Shown in pieces: positions 1-27,584 of a DNA stretch of 64,000 nt. The DNA comes from Chlorocebus sabaeus (lineage: Eukaryota > Chordata > Mammalia > Primates > Cercopithecidae): positions 21,598,565-21,662,564 of the forward strand of contig NC_132911.1 of the NCBI RefSeq assembly GCF_047675955.1, in the 5' to 3' direction. How positions within the stretch are numbered: the first letter of the stretch is position 1; every line of letters begins with the position of its first letter. The notes beneath the pieces are model-generated. The model was given only the letters and a program-made list of their open reading frames with translations, did no database searches and was not told where the DNA came from. The translations under genes and the position numbers were made by a program.

Positions 1-10312
<10,312 letters not shown>

Positions 10313-11520
10313 CTGGAGCATAACCATCAAAGCATGAGCTTCTGGGGCACATTCCCCAAGCACCTTACTGCCTGGCACAGAGTGGGCACTGCCCTGGCAG
10401 CACCGCGGCAGCTCAAACCAGTAAGGCAAGTGCCAGCCCACAACTGGGCACCGTGCTGCCTCTCCACATGCAGCCAGACGCATCTTGTTCCTCCAGTATG
10501 GGGATATCATCCCTTCCCCAAATTCCACCTAGGCCAGTGCCCCTCAGCGGAGGCTGCCATCGCTAGTAGGGCATGTCCTGGCCTCACGGAGCTAGGAATC
10601 TGCTCGGGACCCATGAGGCAGGACAGAAAGTGGAAGGCCCTGAACGAGGAAAAAGGCAGGATCCTGAGCCTGACTCTGTCCTATGCTGCATGGCCCCGGG
10701 TAAGTCATGTCACTCCTCTGGGCCTCAGTGTGCCCTTGAGGGTTGGGTCGTCTCAGAGGATTCTTCTCATCCTGCAATCAGTGGTTTTGGGGGTGCTGCC
10801 AGCCCAACCCTAGCCTACAGCCCCAGCCAGGTTTGTAGCCGTGGGAAGTGCAGGCCTGGCAGGCTGCAGTCACTGGGGAAAGCTGCCAGCCAGGGCCGCT
10901 GGCTGTGTCTCTCTCTACACCTGGGCGGCCCTGAGTCAGCCTCTTCCCAGAGCCCTGCAGTTTCTCGGCTTCTCAAGCAGAGTCCCAGGACAACTGCAGG
11001 GGGCTAGGAACCCCGCCCTGGCCCCCAGCGGGAAGAACGCGCCGGCACAGGGGAGGGGGATTAAGAAGCCTCAGCTGGATGGGTCAAGTTGCCCTAGCCC
11101 CGCCAGCAGTGCCAGGGCAGCCTCCACCGCCGCTGGAAACTTCAGCTTGGCGGGGAGGGGAGAGGGAAGGAGGCGGGGAAAGCGGGCTGGGCCCCAGAGA
11201 GAGGCAAGGGAGGGAAAATTGAACGTGCGTACAAGGGACCAGGATGACAGGTGGCACTAGAGCGGCAGCGCTCTCTTGGCGCGGTCCCCTCGGCCAGCGC
11301 GACGAAGCCCCAGGCAGGAGGTGACGGCGCAGTGGCAGAGGGCGCCCAGGTTTTCTGGAGCCACGGCTCCGCCGTGGTCTGGCCGCGTCGGGCATCCTAA
11401 CTTTCAGGTGTCAGAATGGGTGGCCCAGCCCAGAGGGGCACGGGAAGTACGGGCACCGAAGGCTCGGCTCAGAAATCCCCCGCCATGAGTGTCCCCAGAT
11501 GGCGCGCTCCTGGTGCTTAC
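10313..11520. other. HR intron 1 (between leader exon and first coding exon)
   Basis: About 1.2 kb, becoming steadily more GC-rich towards the leader exon. No recognised repeat. Its minus-strand donor is GTAAGCACC at 11520 and its presumed acceptor is TATGCTCCAG at 10313. Confidence 0.6.
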
Positions 11521-11527
11521 CTGGGCT

Positions 11528-11593
11528 TCACCGGCCGGTCGCAGCGCAAGCGGTGGCGGTCGTCGTGGCCAGCACCGGGCGCCTGCTCCCCAT
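11528..11593 (-). CDS. Candidate upstream ORF of HR, 21 aa
   Basis: ATG at 11593-11591, stop TGA at 11530-11528, just inside the exon 1 donor at 11521. The peptide begins MGSRRPVLATTTATACAA. It lies downstream of HRURF in the HR leader exon, so a ribosome leaving HRURF would meet it next. I know no function. It may be one of the further uORFs described in human HR. Confidence 0.55.
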   Translation of the reverse strand: MGSRRPVLATTTATACAATGR

Positions 11594-11692
11594 GGGCCAG
11601 CTCCGGGGCCTCCCGGCCGGCGGGCGAGGATGCGTTCTCCCGCTCTGCTCAGCGCGCTCGCGCTCTCCTTTCCCCGGGGCGGCGGGGGCGCT

Positions 11693-16757
<5,065 letters not shown>

Positions 16758-16767
16758 GCCCTTCTGG

Positions 16768-17053
16768 GTTTGTTATTTATTTATTTTTTGGAGACGGAGT
16801 CTTGCTGTGTCATCCAGGCTGGAGTGCAGTGGCTCAATCTCGGCTCACTGCAACCTCTGCCTCTCCCGCTCAAACAATTCCTGTGCCTCAGCCTCCTGAG
16901 TAACTGGGATTACAGGCACGTGCCACCATGCCCGGCTAGTTTTTGTATTTTTAGTAGAGAAGGGGTTTTATCATGTTGGCCAGCTGGTCTCAAACTCCTG
17001 ACCTCAGGTGATCTGTCCGCCTCAGCCTTCCAGGGTGAGCCACTGCGCTTGGC
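16768..17053 (-). repeat. Alu element, antisense
   Basis: Starts TTATTTTTTGGAGACGGAGT and ends GAGCCACTGCGCTTGGC. Flanked by the direct repeat GCCCTTCTGG at 16758-16767 and 17054-17063. The right monomer is slightly shortened. Confidence 0.93.
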
Positions 17054-17063
17054 GCCCTTCTGG

Positions 17064-17377
17064 TTTTTTCTTTGTTTGTTTTTTGTTTTTGTTTTTGTTT
17101 TTGTTTTGAGATGGAGTCTTGCTCTGTTGCCCAGGCTGGAGTGCAATGGCACGATCTTGGCTCACTGCAAGCTCTGCCTCCCGGGTTCACGCCATTCTCC
17201 TGCCTCAGCCTCCTGAGTAGCTGGGGCTACAGGCACCTGCCACTGTGCCCAGCTAATTTTTTGTATTTTTAGTAGAGACGGGATTTCACCGTGGTCTCGA
17301 TCTCCTGACCTCGTGATCCACTCGCCTCCGCCTCCCAAAGTGCTGGGATTACAGGTGTGAGCCACTGCGCCCAGCCA
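17064..17377 (-). repeat. Alu element, antisense
   Basis: Near full-length. T-rich start with TTTTTGTTTTTG units, then GAGATGGAGTCTTGCTCTG, ending GAGCCACTGCGCCCAGCC. A third copy of the target sequence (GCCCCTCTGG, one change) follows at 17378-17387. Confidence 0.95.
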
Positions 17378-17560
17378 GCCCCTCTGGTTTTGTTCCCTCG
17401 GTTTGGGTACATGGATCCTGCCAGCCTGCCTCTATCAATGCAACACCCAGGCAGAGGTGCATCAGGAGTCAGGGCCCCTGGCTCACAAGCAGCACAATGG
17501 TACACAAGTTGTTGTGGCTCTCCAAGCCTCGGTTTTTCATCTGTAAAATGGGTATAGCCC

Positions 17561-17850
17561 TGTGGGTGCGGTGGCTCATGACTGTAATCCCAGCAGTTTC
17601 AGAGTTCAATGCAGGCGGATCACTCGAGCCCCAGAGTTCAAGAACAGCCTGGGCAACATAGGGAGACCCTGTCTTTACCAAAAAAAAATACAGTAATTAG
17701 CCAGGTGTGATGGAGAGTGCCTGTAGTCCAAGCTACTCAGGAGGCTGAGGTGGGAGGATCCCTTGAGTCCCGGAGTTCAAGGCTGCAGTGTACTATGATC
17801 GTTCTGCTGTATTCTAGCCTGGGCGATTCAGTGCGAACCTGTTTTAAAAA
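17561..17850 (+). repeat. Alu element, sense, older
   Basis: Begins TGTGGGTGCGGTGGCTCATG and ends in a short TTTTAAAAAA tail. Diverged, so probably an older subfamily. Preceded by the target site AAAATGGGTATAGCCC at 17545. Confidence 0.9.
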
Positions 17851-17864
17851 ATGGATATAGTCCC

Positions 17865-18162
17865 GGCCGGGCGCGCTGGTTCAAGCCTGTAATCCCAGCA
17901 CTTTGGGAGGCCAAGACGGGTGGATCACGAGGTCAGGAGATCGAGACCATCCTGGCTAACACAGTGAAACCCCGTCTCTACTAAAAAATACAAAAAACTA
18001 GCCGGGCGAGGTGGCGGGCCCCTGTAGTCCCAGCTACTTGGGAGGCTGAGGCAGGAGAATGGCGTGAACCCGGGAGGCAGAGCTTGCAGTGAGCTGAGAT
18101 CCGGCCACTGTACTCCAGCCTGGGCAAGAGAGCCAGACTCCGCCTCAAAAAAAATAATAAAA
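17865..18162 (+). repeat. Alu element, sense
   Basis: Begins GGCCGGGCGCGCTGGTTCAA near 17865 and ends AAAAAAAATAATAAAAAAA. Flanked by AAAATGGATATAGTCCC at 17848 and again at 18163. Confidence 0.94.
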
Positions 18163-18329
18163 AAAATGGATATAGTCCCTACTCGGTAGGCTTGTTGGGA
18201 GGATTCAAGGAAATCATCTCTGTAAAATGCCCAGTACAAGGTCAGGCACACAGCAAATATTCCATACGTGTTAGTCTCTGTGTCCTTGCCTCCCAAGCAA
18301 GAATCATCTCCTTCACTCTGGTACTGCTT

Positions 18330-18540
18330 AGTGATTAAGTGCACAGACTCTGGAGCCAGACCGCCTGATTCCAAGCCCTTCTGCTACCTACTAGCTGTGT
18401 GACCTTGGGCAAATCACTTGCCCTCTCTTTGCCTGTTTTCCTGTTTGTAAAATGGAGACTATAAGACCAGTATGTACCCATCCCCCACAAGATCGTTATG
18501 AGAATTAAATTAATATATGCCAGGGGCTTAGAGCAGCGTC
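18330..18540 (+). repeat. MIR-like SINE
   Basis: Good match to the MIR consensus: AGTGATTAAGTGCACAGAC, TCTGGAGCCAGACC, CTAGCTGTGTGACCTTGGGC and GTAAAATGGAGACTATAAG. Confidence 0.85.
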
Positions 18541-19690
18541 TGCGTGGGCAGCCACGCTCTGGGCGCCAGCCGTTACTACTCCCTGCATCCCTGCAGTGTC
18601 TGGCAACATGTCTGGTACCTGCTCGAAGCTCAATATTCATTTTTGAATGAATTAATGAGGAGATAAGACAACCCCACGATGCAAAGGCAGGCCATGTTGG
18701 ACGCCAGTGAGCCCCCATATGTGAGAAGCTAAATCACCGCAGTAGATTAAGAGCCTCCCCCAAATAAAACCCAGATAATCCCCACACCAAGAGTTAATCC
18801 ACACTCTGGGGCCACTCCAGGTTACCACCCTGTTTCCCCTCTTCTCATCCCACACTCTCACCCACCTCTTTGCTTAATCAAAAGCAGGGAGGAGGAGCAG
18901 GTGCGGCCGTGGCAGAGGGGTGCACCCTGGGCATCGTGGCGAGACCAGCATCAGGGGCAGGAGAGGGCAGAGCTGGGTACCCCAGTTGCCTCAGGAATCG
19001 GAGGAGTTGGAGTGGAGCCAGCCAGGCAAAGAGCCTCGGTCTCAGGAGAGCAGAGGAGACTCCTTGGATGGGGCAGGCTAAGGACCAGTGACCACAAGCA
19101 GCAGGCAGGGCCATTGGAGGCCTTCTGAATTCCGCCAGGCCCCGCAGGGTGAGGCTCTGGCCAGTCTCCCAACCCCACCCTCCTTGACCTGGAAGCCGGG
19201 GGCAGCCCAGATCCTGGCCACTGCTGCCCTCTGGTGGCCACTCCTCAGAGGTGCAATGGTGCCCCTGCTGTTTCCTGAGTATTTACAGAACTAAATGTCC
19301 CCAGAGCTGCCCCAGGGGGCTCCTTCTTCAAGGCTCCTAGAGGAGATACTCCTCCCCAGGCCTCTTCTGCCTAGCTTCGACCTTCCTATGGGAATAACAT
19401 GCTGCCCCAAGCCCCTCTTGCCTGTGCTCCCACTGGTTTCTCTACAGCTGCACCTTCCTGCCAAGGCCTAACTTCTGCCTAACTGAAGTTTTGGGTTCTG
19501 ACCCCTCCTCTGGACTGGTCCCCACTTTCCCATCAATGCCCTCAAAAGCTCCCCAAGAGCTCCTTTGTGCTGCATCGCAACTCTCTGTCAATGGTTCTGT
19601 CTCCTCCAGAGGACTGGGCTCCTTCAGCCTTAGACCTAGGCTGGGACTGGGCTGTTGTTCAATTTCAAGGGAGTGATGCGAGCAATGGGA
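18541..19690. other. HR-REEP4 intergenic region, right part
   Basis: No gene recognised. The first 350 bases hold several TAATCC/TTAATC words (see findings). The remainder up to the REEP4 poly(A) region is featureless. Confidence 0.5.
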
Positions 19691-19699
19691 GTAAGAATC

Positions 19700-20148
19700 A
19701 GGAGAAACAGAACCCCTTTATGTATTTATTTATCAAAACATTGGCAAACCTGACCTCACTCACCAACACACACACACAACCAGGACATACGCGCCAGGCC
19801 TTATGAAAGGCTATCAAGTACTTTGAAGGACAGGAAGGAATGAACACACCCAGGTGGACGTTTAGTTTCATTTGCAGGGGTTCAGGGACGGCTCTTGTCC
19901 CACAACTGGGGAAGGGAGAGGACAGAGCAAGGCAATAAATAGAACCCTGGGCCCAGCCTGCTTTGGTACATTGTGGGTGCATGTGGCCTTGGCAGCATCT
20001 GCTCCTGGCCCTTAACCACCAGCAGGAGTTAGGAGGGCGGGGCCCAGGCAGTTGGTGCAGGCAGGCCAGATGTGCTGCCAAAGGTCGCTCCAAATAGCCC
20101 TGGAGCCCTGCAGGGCACGAGGTAAGAAGGGGCCAGATGCCGCAGACC
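19700..20148 (-). other. REEP4: REEP4 3' UTR and poly(A) signal
   Basis: Sequence 3' of the REEP4 stop. A minus-strand AATAAA hexamer lies at 19730-19725 (TTTATT on the plus strand), so cleavage is expected near 19,700. The exact end was not determined. Confidence 0.6.
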
Positions 20149-23147
20149 CTAGCTGTCCATGTCTGAGGGCACAGTCTTTTTCCTCGTCCGAACCTTCAGG
20201 GAGCGTGAGGTGCCCTGGGGAGAGAGGAGGCACAACATGACGGTGGGGGGAGCACCAGCCAGCAGAGCCCTCCTCCCTCCTGTCGTCCTCCCACACTGAC
20301 CTCCCGCACTGGCGGCTTCCTCTTGACCACACGCAGGCTCTGGCTACGGATTAGTGGCTTCTCTCGGGGCCGGGCTGGCGCCCGGGGGACTGCCTCAGTA
20401 TCCGACCAACACTCATCCTCGGTGTCGCTGTCCTGCAGGCCCCCAGCCCGGTACCCTGTGTGGAGGAGGTGAAGCTGAAAGCCTGCGGCCAGGCCAGCTC
20501 TTCCTCGAGCCTTGGGGGAAGCCATGGTGCGAGTGAAGGAAGCCATCCCTCCTGGCATGGCTCTGGGTCCCTCTGCCCACTCACCAATGGGTGGCCTCCG
20601 GTGGGACACCTGGTCCTCCAGGTAGAGGGGGTCCTGGTAGGCAGGGGCAGGCACGTCAGGGATGGAGCGTAGGTCCTGCATGGAGAAGCTCCGCAGCCTG
20701 CCGGCCAGCGCCCCCTGACTCTGTAAGGGGGAAGAGGCTTCAGCGGGGAGACTGCCCAGGGAAATCGGCCAACCAGCTAATCACTGGGGCTGAGACGCAG
20801 AAGTGAAAACTGCTTAGCAAGCTTCTGGCCCCGCGCCAATGTGGCACCAACAGGAAACCAAAGTCAGAGAGCAGGAGCCGCTGCTCACGCTCAGTGCCAG
20901 AGCCAGGAAGGAAGGTCTGACTCCAGTTCCACGCTTCTGCCAATATCCCCTGTCACTTTCTCACCCCTGCTTCCCAGCTGCCATCTCTGGGCTCCCTGGC
21001 AGAGGAGCTGAATGAGCCCAAAGGGCCTTAGCGGTGGGATGGGGGCTGCTGGAGGGCTGGGGGCCTGGCGCACCTTGGTGGCAGCCTGCACAGCAGCCGA
21101 GGCGGCAATGTTGAGGCCCCGCTTCCCGAAGGTGAGCACGGTCTCGTAGCTGCGTTCCTTGGCCTGCACGATGTACGCGTCGATCTCCTGGGGACCCGAT
21201 GGGGAGGAGAGCTCAAGTGGACAGCCAGAGTCCCTCTTCCTCTGCAGATTCTGAGAAGCCACTGATTGTGGCACCACCCAGCCCAGCCCAGCCCAGCCCA
21301 GCCCCAGCTGGTGCCCAGAGCCACAAATCTGGGCCACAAACACACACCAAGAGCAGGGCCACCACCCATTCACACCTCAGTGACAGGCCATGCTCCAGCT
21401 GCTGCCACCACTACCCCCAAACCAACTTCCATCCTCAAAGGTCATTCATGTGCACCCCACCCGATTATCCCAGAAGATGAGGTAGGCTGGGCCCTGTCAA
21501 GGTCCTGCACCTCAACAGCAGCAGGACTGGGATAGAACCCTGGTATCCCCAGCATCCTAAATCCCAGGTCCAGAGCTCTTTCCCTCACACCCACCCCTAA
21601 GCCTCCCTTCCCGCCTCCCCCTGGGGTACCTTCTCATGGCGGGACAGGGACGGGTGGACAAACTTGCGGTAAAGCAGGCTGGCGCCTTTGGTGTAGGGTG
21701 AGAGCAGCCACAGCACAAAGGCCATCTTGATCTCATAGTAGAAAGGGAACCTGTCACAGCGCAGGGGGCAGGGTGAGCCAAGGAGCAGGGCTGGGAGGGG
21801 CCACCCCGACCCATGGTTTGCGGACCCTGTGTCCATACCAGGAGATAAAAATGTCTGTAACGATCTCTGCGGCCATGAAGAGTGCAAAAACAATCCAGTA
21901 CATCATCCACCGCACCTGTGGGGTGAGAGCGCAGAGGTCAGCCTGGGGCTGGCAGCACCAACTCCCAACCCGGGCCAGTCTAGCCCAGAGATTCCAGGGA
22001 GCCTGTCCGGCTGCATAGCTGCTTTCCCCCACGCATGGCTGGACAGGAGCTCTGAGAAACTGCTGCTCATTCCTATGCCCGCCTCCAACAAGCTTCACCC
22101 ACGAGGTCTTCCACAGGCACCCCAATGGCCTGCCCTCTATCTATACCCTCTTGAACAGGGCCCATTCTCTCTCCCTCCCCACTCCACTCAGGAAGTGCCA
22201 CATGACCTTGCCCCTGGAGGAGGGAGAAGCCAGCTCAGACCCTCCCCACCTCACGGAGTCCTACTACACACACCCAAACCCCCACGCTCACATATTCACG
22301 AATGTTCTTGGTCTTCACAGCCTTATAGGAAGCATAAGCTGGACACAGCATCCCAAACACCAGCCTGGAAGAGCAGCCATGGGGAGTGTGAGGGGCACTA
22401 TGCCCCACTCCCACCTTGCCAGGTGGCCATTTCTCCCCACTGGGGTGCAAGGTGGCAGTACCCGCCCTGTTTTTCTCGCTTGGCTTGTACAACCTGTGCC
22501 TGAGTCAGAGCCCTGGAGGCCACCTCCCCACCCTGCTGTTTACAAACATCCAAGCCTGCCCAGGCCTGCACCGGTGGCCCATGGGTGCGTGATGGAGCGA
22601 GAGGATAGCCACTCCACGAAGTGGGTGAGAACACCAGACTGTGCCCTCCCATGGGCATGCAATCAGGCTCATGGTCACCAGACCTGGTACTGCCGGGCTG
22701 CAGAAGGTGCTATGGGAGCCAGGTGTTGGCGTACTCAAAGGTGAGGAGCAGGATGGTAAGTCATGTGACTGCTCAGATGGCAAGCAGGCACCTGGATTCT
22801 CCGCCCACAACGTGCCATATCACCTTGTGTTTGCCAAGGGGCAGTAAAGTAGGCCTGTGGCCCTCGGCCCCAGGCATCTGTTTGCAGTGGGTGTGGCGTG
22901 TGGCAGGGGTCGTCCTCAGCCGACGAGGCTTGGTGGGGCGGGGAGTGGGCGGTACCCCAGACACCGCGTGCAAGCCCACAGGTCCGTTAACCCTGGTAGG
23001 GAGTGCTGGAGGGCGGAGCTCAGAAAGTTCCTCCTCCCATAGACGTCCACAGCTTCCACCACAGGGGCGGGACGGCACCCCGGGGTAGTGGAGGTCTGAG
23101 GGCGGCCATACTCACACCACCAGGCGACAGATCATCCAGGACACCAT
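20149..23147 (-). CDS. REEP4: REEP4, receptor expression-enhancing protein 4
   Basis: ER membrane-shaping protein of the REEP/DP1/Yop1 (TB2/DP1/HVA22) family. It binds microtubules and helps clear ER from metaphase chromosomes. Coding exons (minus strand): 23147-23116, 22364-22292, 21915-21839, 21750-21630, 21187-21074, 20720-20585, 20455-20301, 20214-20149. Lengths sum to 774 nt (257 aa plus stop), the usual REEP4 length. Phases match at every junction. The N-terminus MVSWMICRLVV and the segments YWIVFALFMAAEIVTDIFI and FPFYYEIKMAFVLWLLSPY form the hydrophobic hairpins. The C-terminal half is polar and basic, and ends KKTVPSDMDS. Differences from human as remembered include RSIPDVPAPAYQDP. 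Complete and intact. Confidence 0.97.
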
Positions 23148-23700
23148 CTTGCCGGCCTTGGGGACGTGGGGAGAACCCCAGGAAGCCGCTCAGAAGGACG
23201 TTCACTCAAGGGCTGGAACGGGGGGGATCAGGGCAGTTGCGGGAAGCAGAGGGGCGATCCGGCTGTTCCTTGGCGGAGGCAGAGCCCGCCGCCCACGGCC
23301 TCCGACTGTGCAGTTCAGGGGACCTGGAGAACGGGGAGACCCGAGGCAAAGCGGCCCCGGCGGGGAGGAAGCCGACTTGGGAGCGGGCGCGCCCCGCGGC
23401 CGGGACAGTTACAGCTCCCACCCGCCCTTCCTGCTGCGGAGAACCCGGCGCTCGGCCCTTGCTGCTGGTCCCGCGCTGGAGCAGGTCGCCGCGGTGCCAG
23501 CGCGCCGGGCCACCAGCACCGGCCTGCAGGGCGGAGTTTGCAACTCACTTGAAAGTTGCACGGAACCGAGTGCTGCCCAACCCCAGGGCTCCGGCTCGCC
23601 ACGCAGGCGCAGTGTGGCTGCGGAGGGGGCGGGGCGAGGTCAGGGAGGCGAGAGGCCGGCCCCTTAAAGGGGCGATGTGCCGCGGGACTCGCGCGTGGGG
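23148..23700 (-). promoter_or_regulatory. REEP4: REEP4 5' UTR and CpG-rich promoter
   Basis: CpG-dense region immediately upstream of the REEP4 ATG. No TATA box was seen at a plausible distance. Open frames on the plus strand here are explained by GC content. Confidence 0.6.
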
Positions 23701-26121
23701 CCCACAGTGGAGTCACCTTCCCAATCGGAAAGATTAGAGCGTGGGAAGCTGTAACGAAAAAGCAGGGGGAGTGTGGGGGTCGGCACACAAAGAAAATCTG
23801 GACTCCAGAGTTTTCCCGACCCTTAACTGGCTTTTCCCGGTGTCTTTCCCTCTCGCCTCATTTTCCCCTCTGTGAAATGGCTAAAGGCATGAGATGTGGT
23901 TGGTGGGGTAGAGGGGAGGATCTCTGCAGGCTCAGGCAGGAAGCTTGGCTGAGCGCCCCCAAGTCCGGGTCTCACACCAGTGGGTCCAGGAGGGAAAGGG
24001 GGGAGGCGTGGGGGGAGAGGGAACCTGAGGGACTCTTCGCCCCCGCAGGTTTCAGGGGTTCCCTTCTCTCTGGGATGCCTTTCCAGAGCCCTGACTCCGG
24101 GGCAGGCTGACCGCGATGATTTGAGGCATTCTGGATAGAGCTCCCAGCTCCCACACTCCTTCTTCAGCAGAAGTTTGAAATTCCACCTATTCCTCTGAGC
24201 CAAATACACAAATATCACTGGGCCCTTAATAGTAGTATCAACCATTGCCATTTTGTAATGCACGTTCGCACGCAAGGTCTTAGTCTTTGCAAACATCCTT
24301 TTTACCATGTAGGAAATAGGATGCTCAGTGGTGAAAAGCAACTTTCCCAGTATCACCCAGTGGTATTTATTTCCGGCTGGTGGCTACATGCTTGGCTTGA
24401 TCAGTCTTCTGAAAGATCAGCAGCTGCAGGCTGAGTGGTCCTGCAGAGGGTCGTGGAACCCGAGAAGTTTCTCTGGGCCGGAGGCAGACACCAGGAAGAA
24501 GGGGGAAGGCTCTAAAACAGAAGGCAAACGTTGCTGCTTCTACTACTTGCCCTGTGAGGTTTCATTCTTTTTGACATCTTCAGCTTACTGCCTCTGTTGT
24601 TCCCTCTGAAAATAGTGTCCCTCCCACCCTGCAAAGGGTGGGAGCAAAGCTGTCCGGGCGTGTGGGGTGGAAACACAGGCAGTTACTGCTTTTTATTGGA
24701 GCCACAGTTAACGCCCACCAGCTATCATAAGGATGGAATAGGTAATCATGGGGCCAGGGAAAGGAGGCTTCTGGGGGATAAATAAACACATGGTGATTAT
24801 ATGGTCTTAATTATTATCATCAGTTTTATTGGTATTGCTGGGTGTGAGAGCTAGCAGTGAAACCAGCCCACAGCAGAAACTCCCCTGAGGCCCCATGTCT
24901 CCCTCTCCTCTCTTAACCACCCCCTCACATTTGCCTGTCCCCCCTTACACACACACATTGGAATAACCAAAAAGGCCAAGGGCTAGAGGAACCCCTAAGG
25001 AAGGCCCCAGCCCCTGTCCATCTTTAGGCACAGACATGGTTCTCTAGGTGAAAAGTGTCCTGGGTCTCCCTGAAGGAGGAAAGGTGTGACCGAAGATTGG
25101 AGCAGCTCAGGAGGAAAGGGACATCCATGACTTAGGAGGTCACTGCACATGTGAGCCTCGGGTCCTTTGGTGCGTGCTGCAGAACTGTCCCTTCCCCGAT
25201 GGCTGCCTTCTGGGGCCACATGCCTGACCTTAGCATCACAGGCCTCTGTCTACCCCCATTTGCTGGGAAACGTTCCCTGGGCCCACCCAAAGCCCACTCA
25301 GTTGGAATGGTCTCACGGATGGAGACTCCTGGTCCCAATGCCTGTGCTTGGGAAATCTAAGAGAAGAGAAGTCAGAGGTCTGCGCTGACAGCAAGGCTCA
25401 GCATGGAGGGCAAGAGGCTGGCAGCTGAGGAGTGTCACCATCCCTGGTCTTGGCAGAGTGAGTGGACCTTGCCTCTTGCAGCCTTTGGTCCTGAGCTGTT
25501 GACACAGTCACCCAGTTCTACTGGGTTGCTAAGCAGCACTCCGGACGTGGACAAGCCCCAGGGCAAGTGACCCGGCAGGCACACACAGAAAGCTGGGCAC
25601 TCAGGCCAAGGGAGGAAAGTGCCTCCCACCCATCAGAAGAGCTCCCCCCGGGGGCAGCAGCTGTCAAAGTGATATTTATCTTTCTACTGGGCAGCAGAGT
25701 GCCAGCATGTCTGGGAGACTCAACCCACTTTCCCTGGCAACCTCTCCCAAGCACAGGATAAGGGCTTGTTTCCCATTTGGAAAAGAAGGACAGGCCTCCC
25801 CAGGATGATGGAGGTGCCTGCTAAGCTAAGAGCATGTTTGAGGAGGTGGAAAGCAGGTAAGTCACCTATTGCTGGGGACGAGGAGGCCGGGTCAGAGGCT
25901 ACAGGTAAGATATGGGGCACAAGGGCTCCGAGACTGAGGATGGGTGAGGAACCGTCACCCACAGACAGTTCTCTCCAAAGATCCACCTCCTCCTCTTGCA
26001 CAAAACACCCTTCTCTGAGCCACTTCTGTTTTCATATATTCCTATAGACCAAGGCAAAACACTACACCAATGGACTTACATATACTAATGCATTTCACTC
26101 TCATGAGAAATAACCCTGTCA
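23701..26121. other. REEP4-LGI3 intergenic region, left part
   Basis: No gene or RNA recognised. MIR-like remnants are possible around 24,180-24,360. Otherwise I see nothing. Confidence 0.5.
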
Positions 26122-26396
26122 GGGTAGGACGCGGTGGCTCATGCCTGTAATCCCAACACTTTGGGAGGCCAAGGAGGGCAGATCATTGAGGTCAGGAGTT
26201 TAAGACCAGCCTGGCGAACATGGTGAAACCCCGTCTCTACTAAAAATATGAAAATTAGCCAGGCAGGGGGCATGCTTCTGTAGTCCTAGCTACTTGGGAG
26301 GCTGAGGCAGGACAATTAATTGAACCTAGGAGGCGGAGGTTGCAGTGAGTCAAGATCACACTACTGCACTCCAGCCTAAGCTGGAAAAAACAAACA
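26122..26396 (+). repeat. Alu element, sense
   Basis: Begins GGTAGGACGCGGTGGCTCAT and ends in AAAAAACAAACAAA. Flanked by AACCCTGTCAGG on both sides (about 26,112 and 26,397), an intact target-site duplication. Confidence 0.94.
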
Positions 26397-27290
26397 AACC
26401 CTGTCAGGTAGGTATCACGATTATACTCATTTTATAAATAAGAAAAACCGAGGCACAAATAGACTAAGTAATGTGGCTGAGTGTTACTAGCTGGTTTCAC
26501 CCGGCTGGCAGAATCAAGAACCCGTGAAGTGGAGTTTTTAAATCTGCTTCACAGAAGGAGAAATTGAAGCTCAGGAGAATCAGCTGACTTGCTTGAAATC
26601 TCACACCACGGGAAGGGACTGAGCCAGAATTCACACCCATGTTATCCACGCTCCAGACCCCACTGTTTCCAGTTCTCCACTCCCTGGGCTGGCTGTGAGC
26701 TCCCTGGGCTCTCTGACTATGACCCAATCCTCTGCGCCCAGCTGCTCACAGGTGCTCGCTGAAGACAGAGAAATGAAGGGGGTTTTGTGACATGCGAGAG
26801 CTGAAAGGGGCTCTGAAGGACAAATGAAAACCTGGAGACCCAGAGAAGGGATTTGACCTGTCCAGGGTCACACAGCAAGCACCCTGCCCAAGGATCTGTC
26901 ATTTGCCCCGTTTCCATCTCTTGTCCCTTGCACTATCACCAACCCACACAAGGCCACAAAAGGATTCCGTTTACTCAAGCCCACGGGGGAAGAGAAGAGG
27001 GGTCCCAGCCGCTCAACAACACCTGTTTTGCCATTCAGCGTGCTGTCCCCGAGACCTCATTACTTGCACTGACACCCTGAGCACTGACCCCACCCGGCCC
27101 CTCAATTCCACTCACAGAGATGTTGAGGGACCCTGACTGCCCACAGGGCTTGGGTGTATACAGTGGGACCAGGTCACAGAAGATCTTCATGTTGGGCAGA
27201 GGCTCATGGGCTTGTTGAGCAGGAAGCCAAGGCAGGTTCCTGAGCAGGGGAGGACAGGAGGAACGTGTGTGTTACAAAGATCAGACCGAT

Positions 27291-27584
27291 GGTCGAGCGT
27301 GGTGGCTCACATCTATAATCTCAGCACTTTGGGAGGCTGAGATGGGCGGATCACCTGAGGTCGGGAGTTCAACACCAGCCTGGCCAACATGGTGAAACTC
27401 TGTCTCTACTAAAAATACAAAAATTAACCAGGCGTGGTGGTGGCACCTGTAGTCCCAGCTACTCGAAAGGCTGAGGCAGGAGAATCGCTTGAACCTGGGA
27501 GGCAGAGGTTGCAGTGAGCCAAGACAGGGCCACTTTACTCCAGCCTGGGTAACAAGAGAGAAACTGTTTCTCAAAAAAAAAAAA
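27291..27584 (+). repeat. Alu element, sense
   Basis: Begins GGTCGAGCGTGGTGGCTCAC and ends in a 12-A tail. Directly followed by a second sense Alu. The phrase ATCAGACC/ATCAGACT before the first and after the second suggests both entered one target. Confidence 0.94.

Noticed and set aside
21266..21535. Plus-strand open frames opposite REEP4 introns, with a CCCAG tandem repeat at 21,280-21,305
   Set aside because: Low-complexity Pro/Gln translation, with no start context or homology that I recognise.
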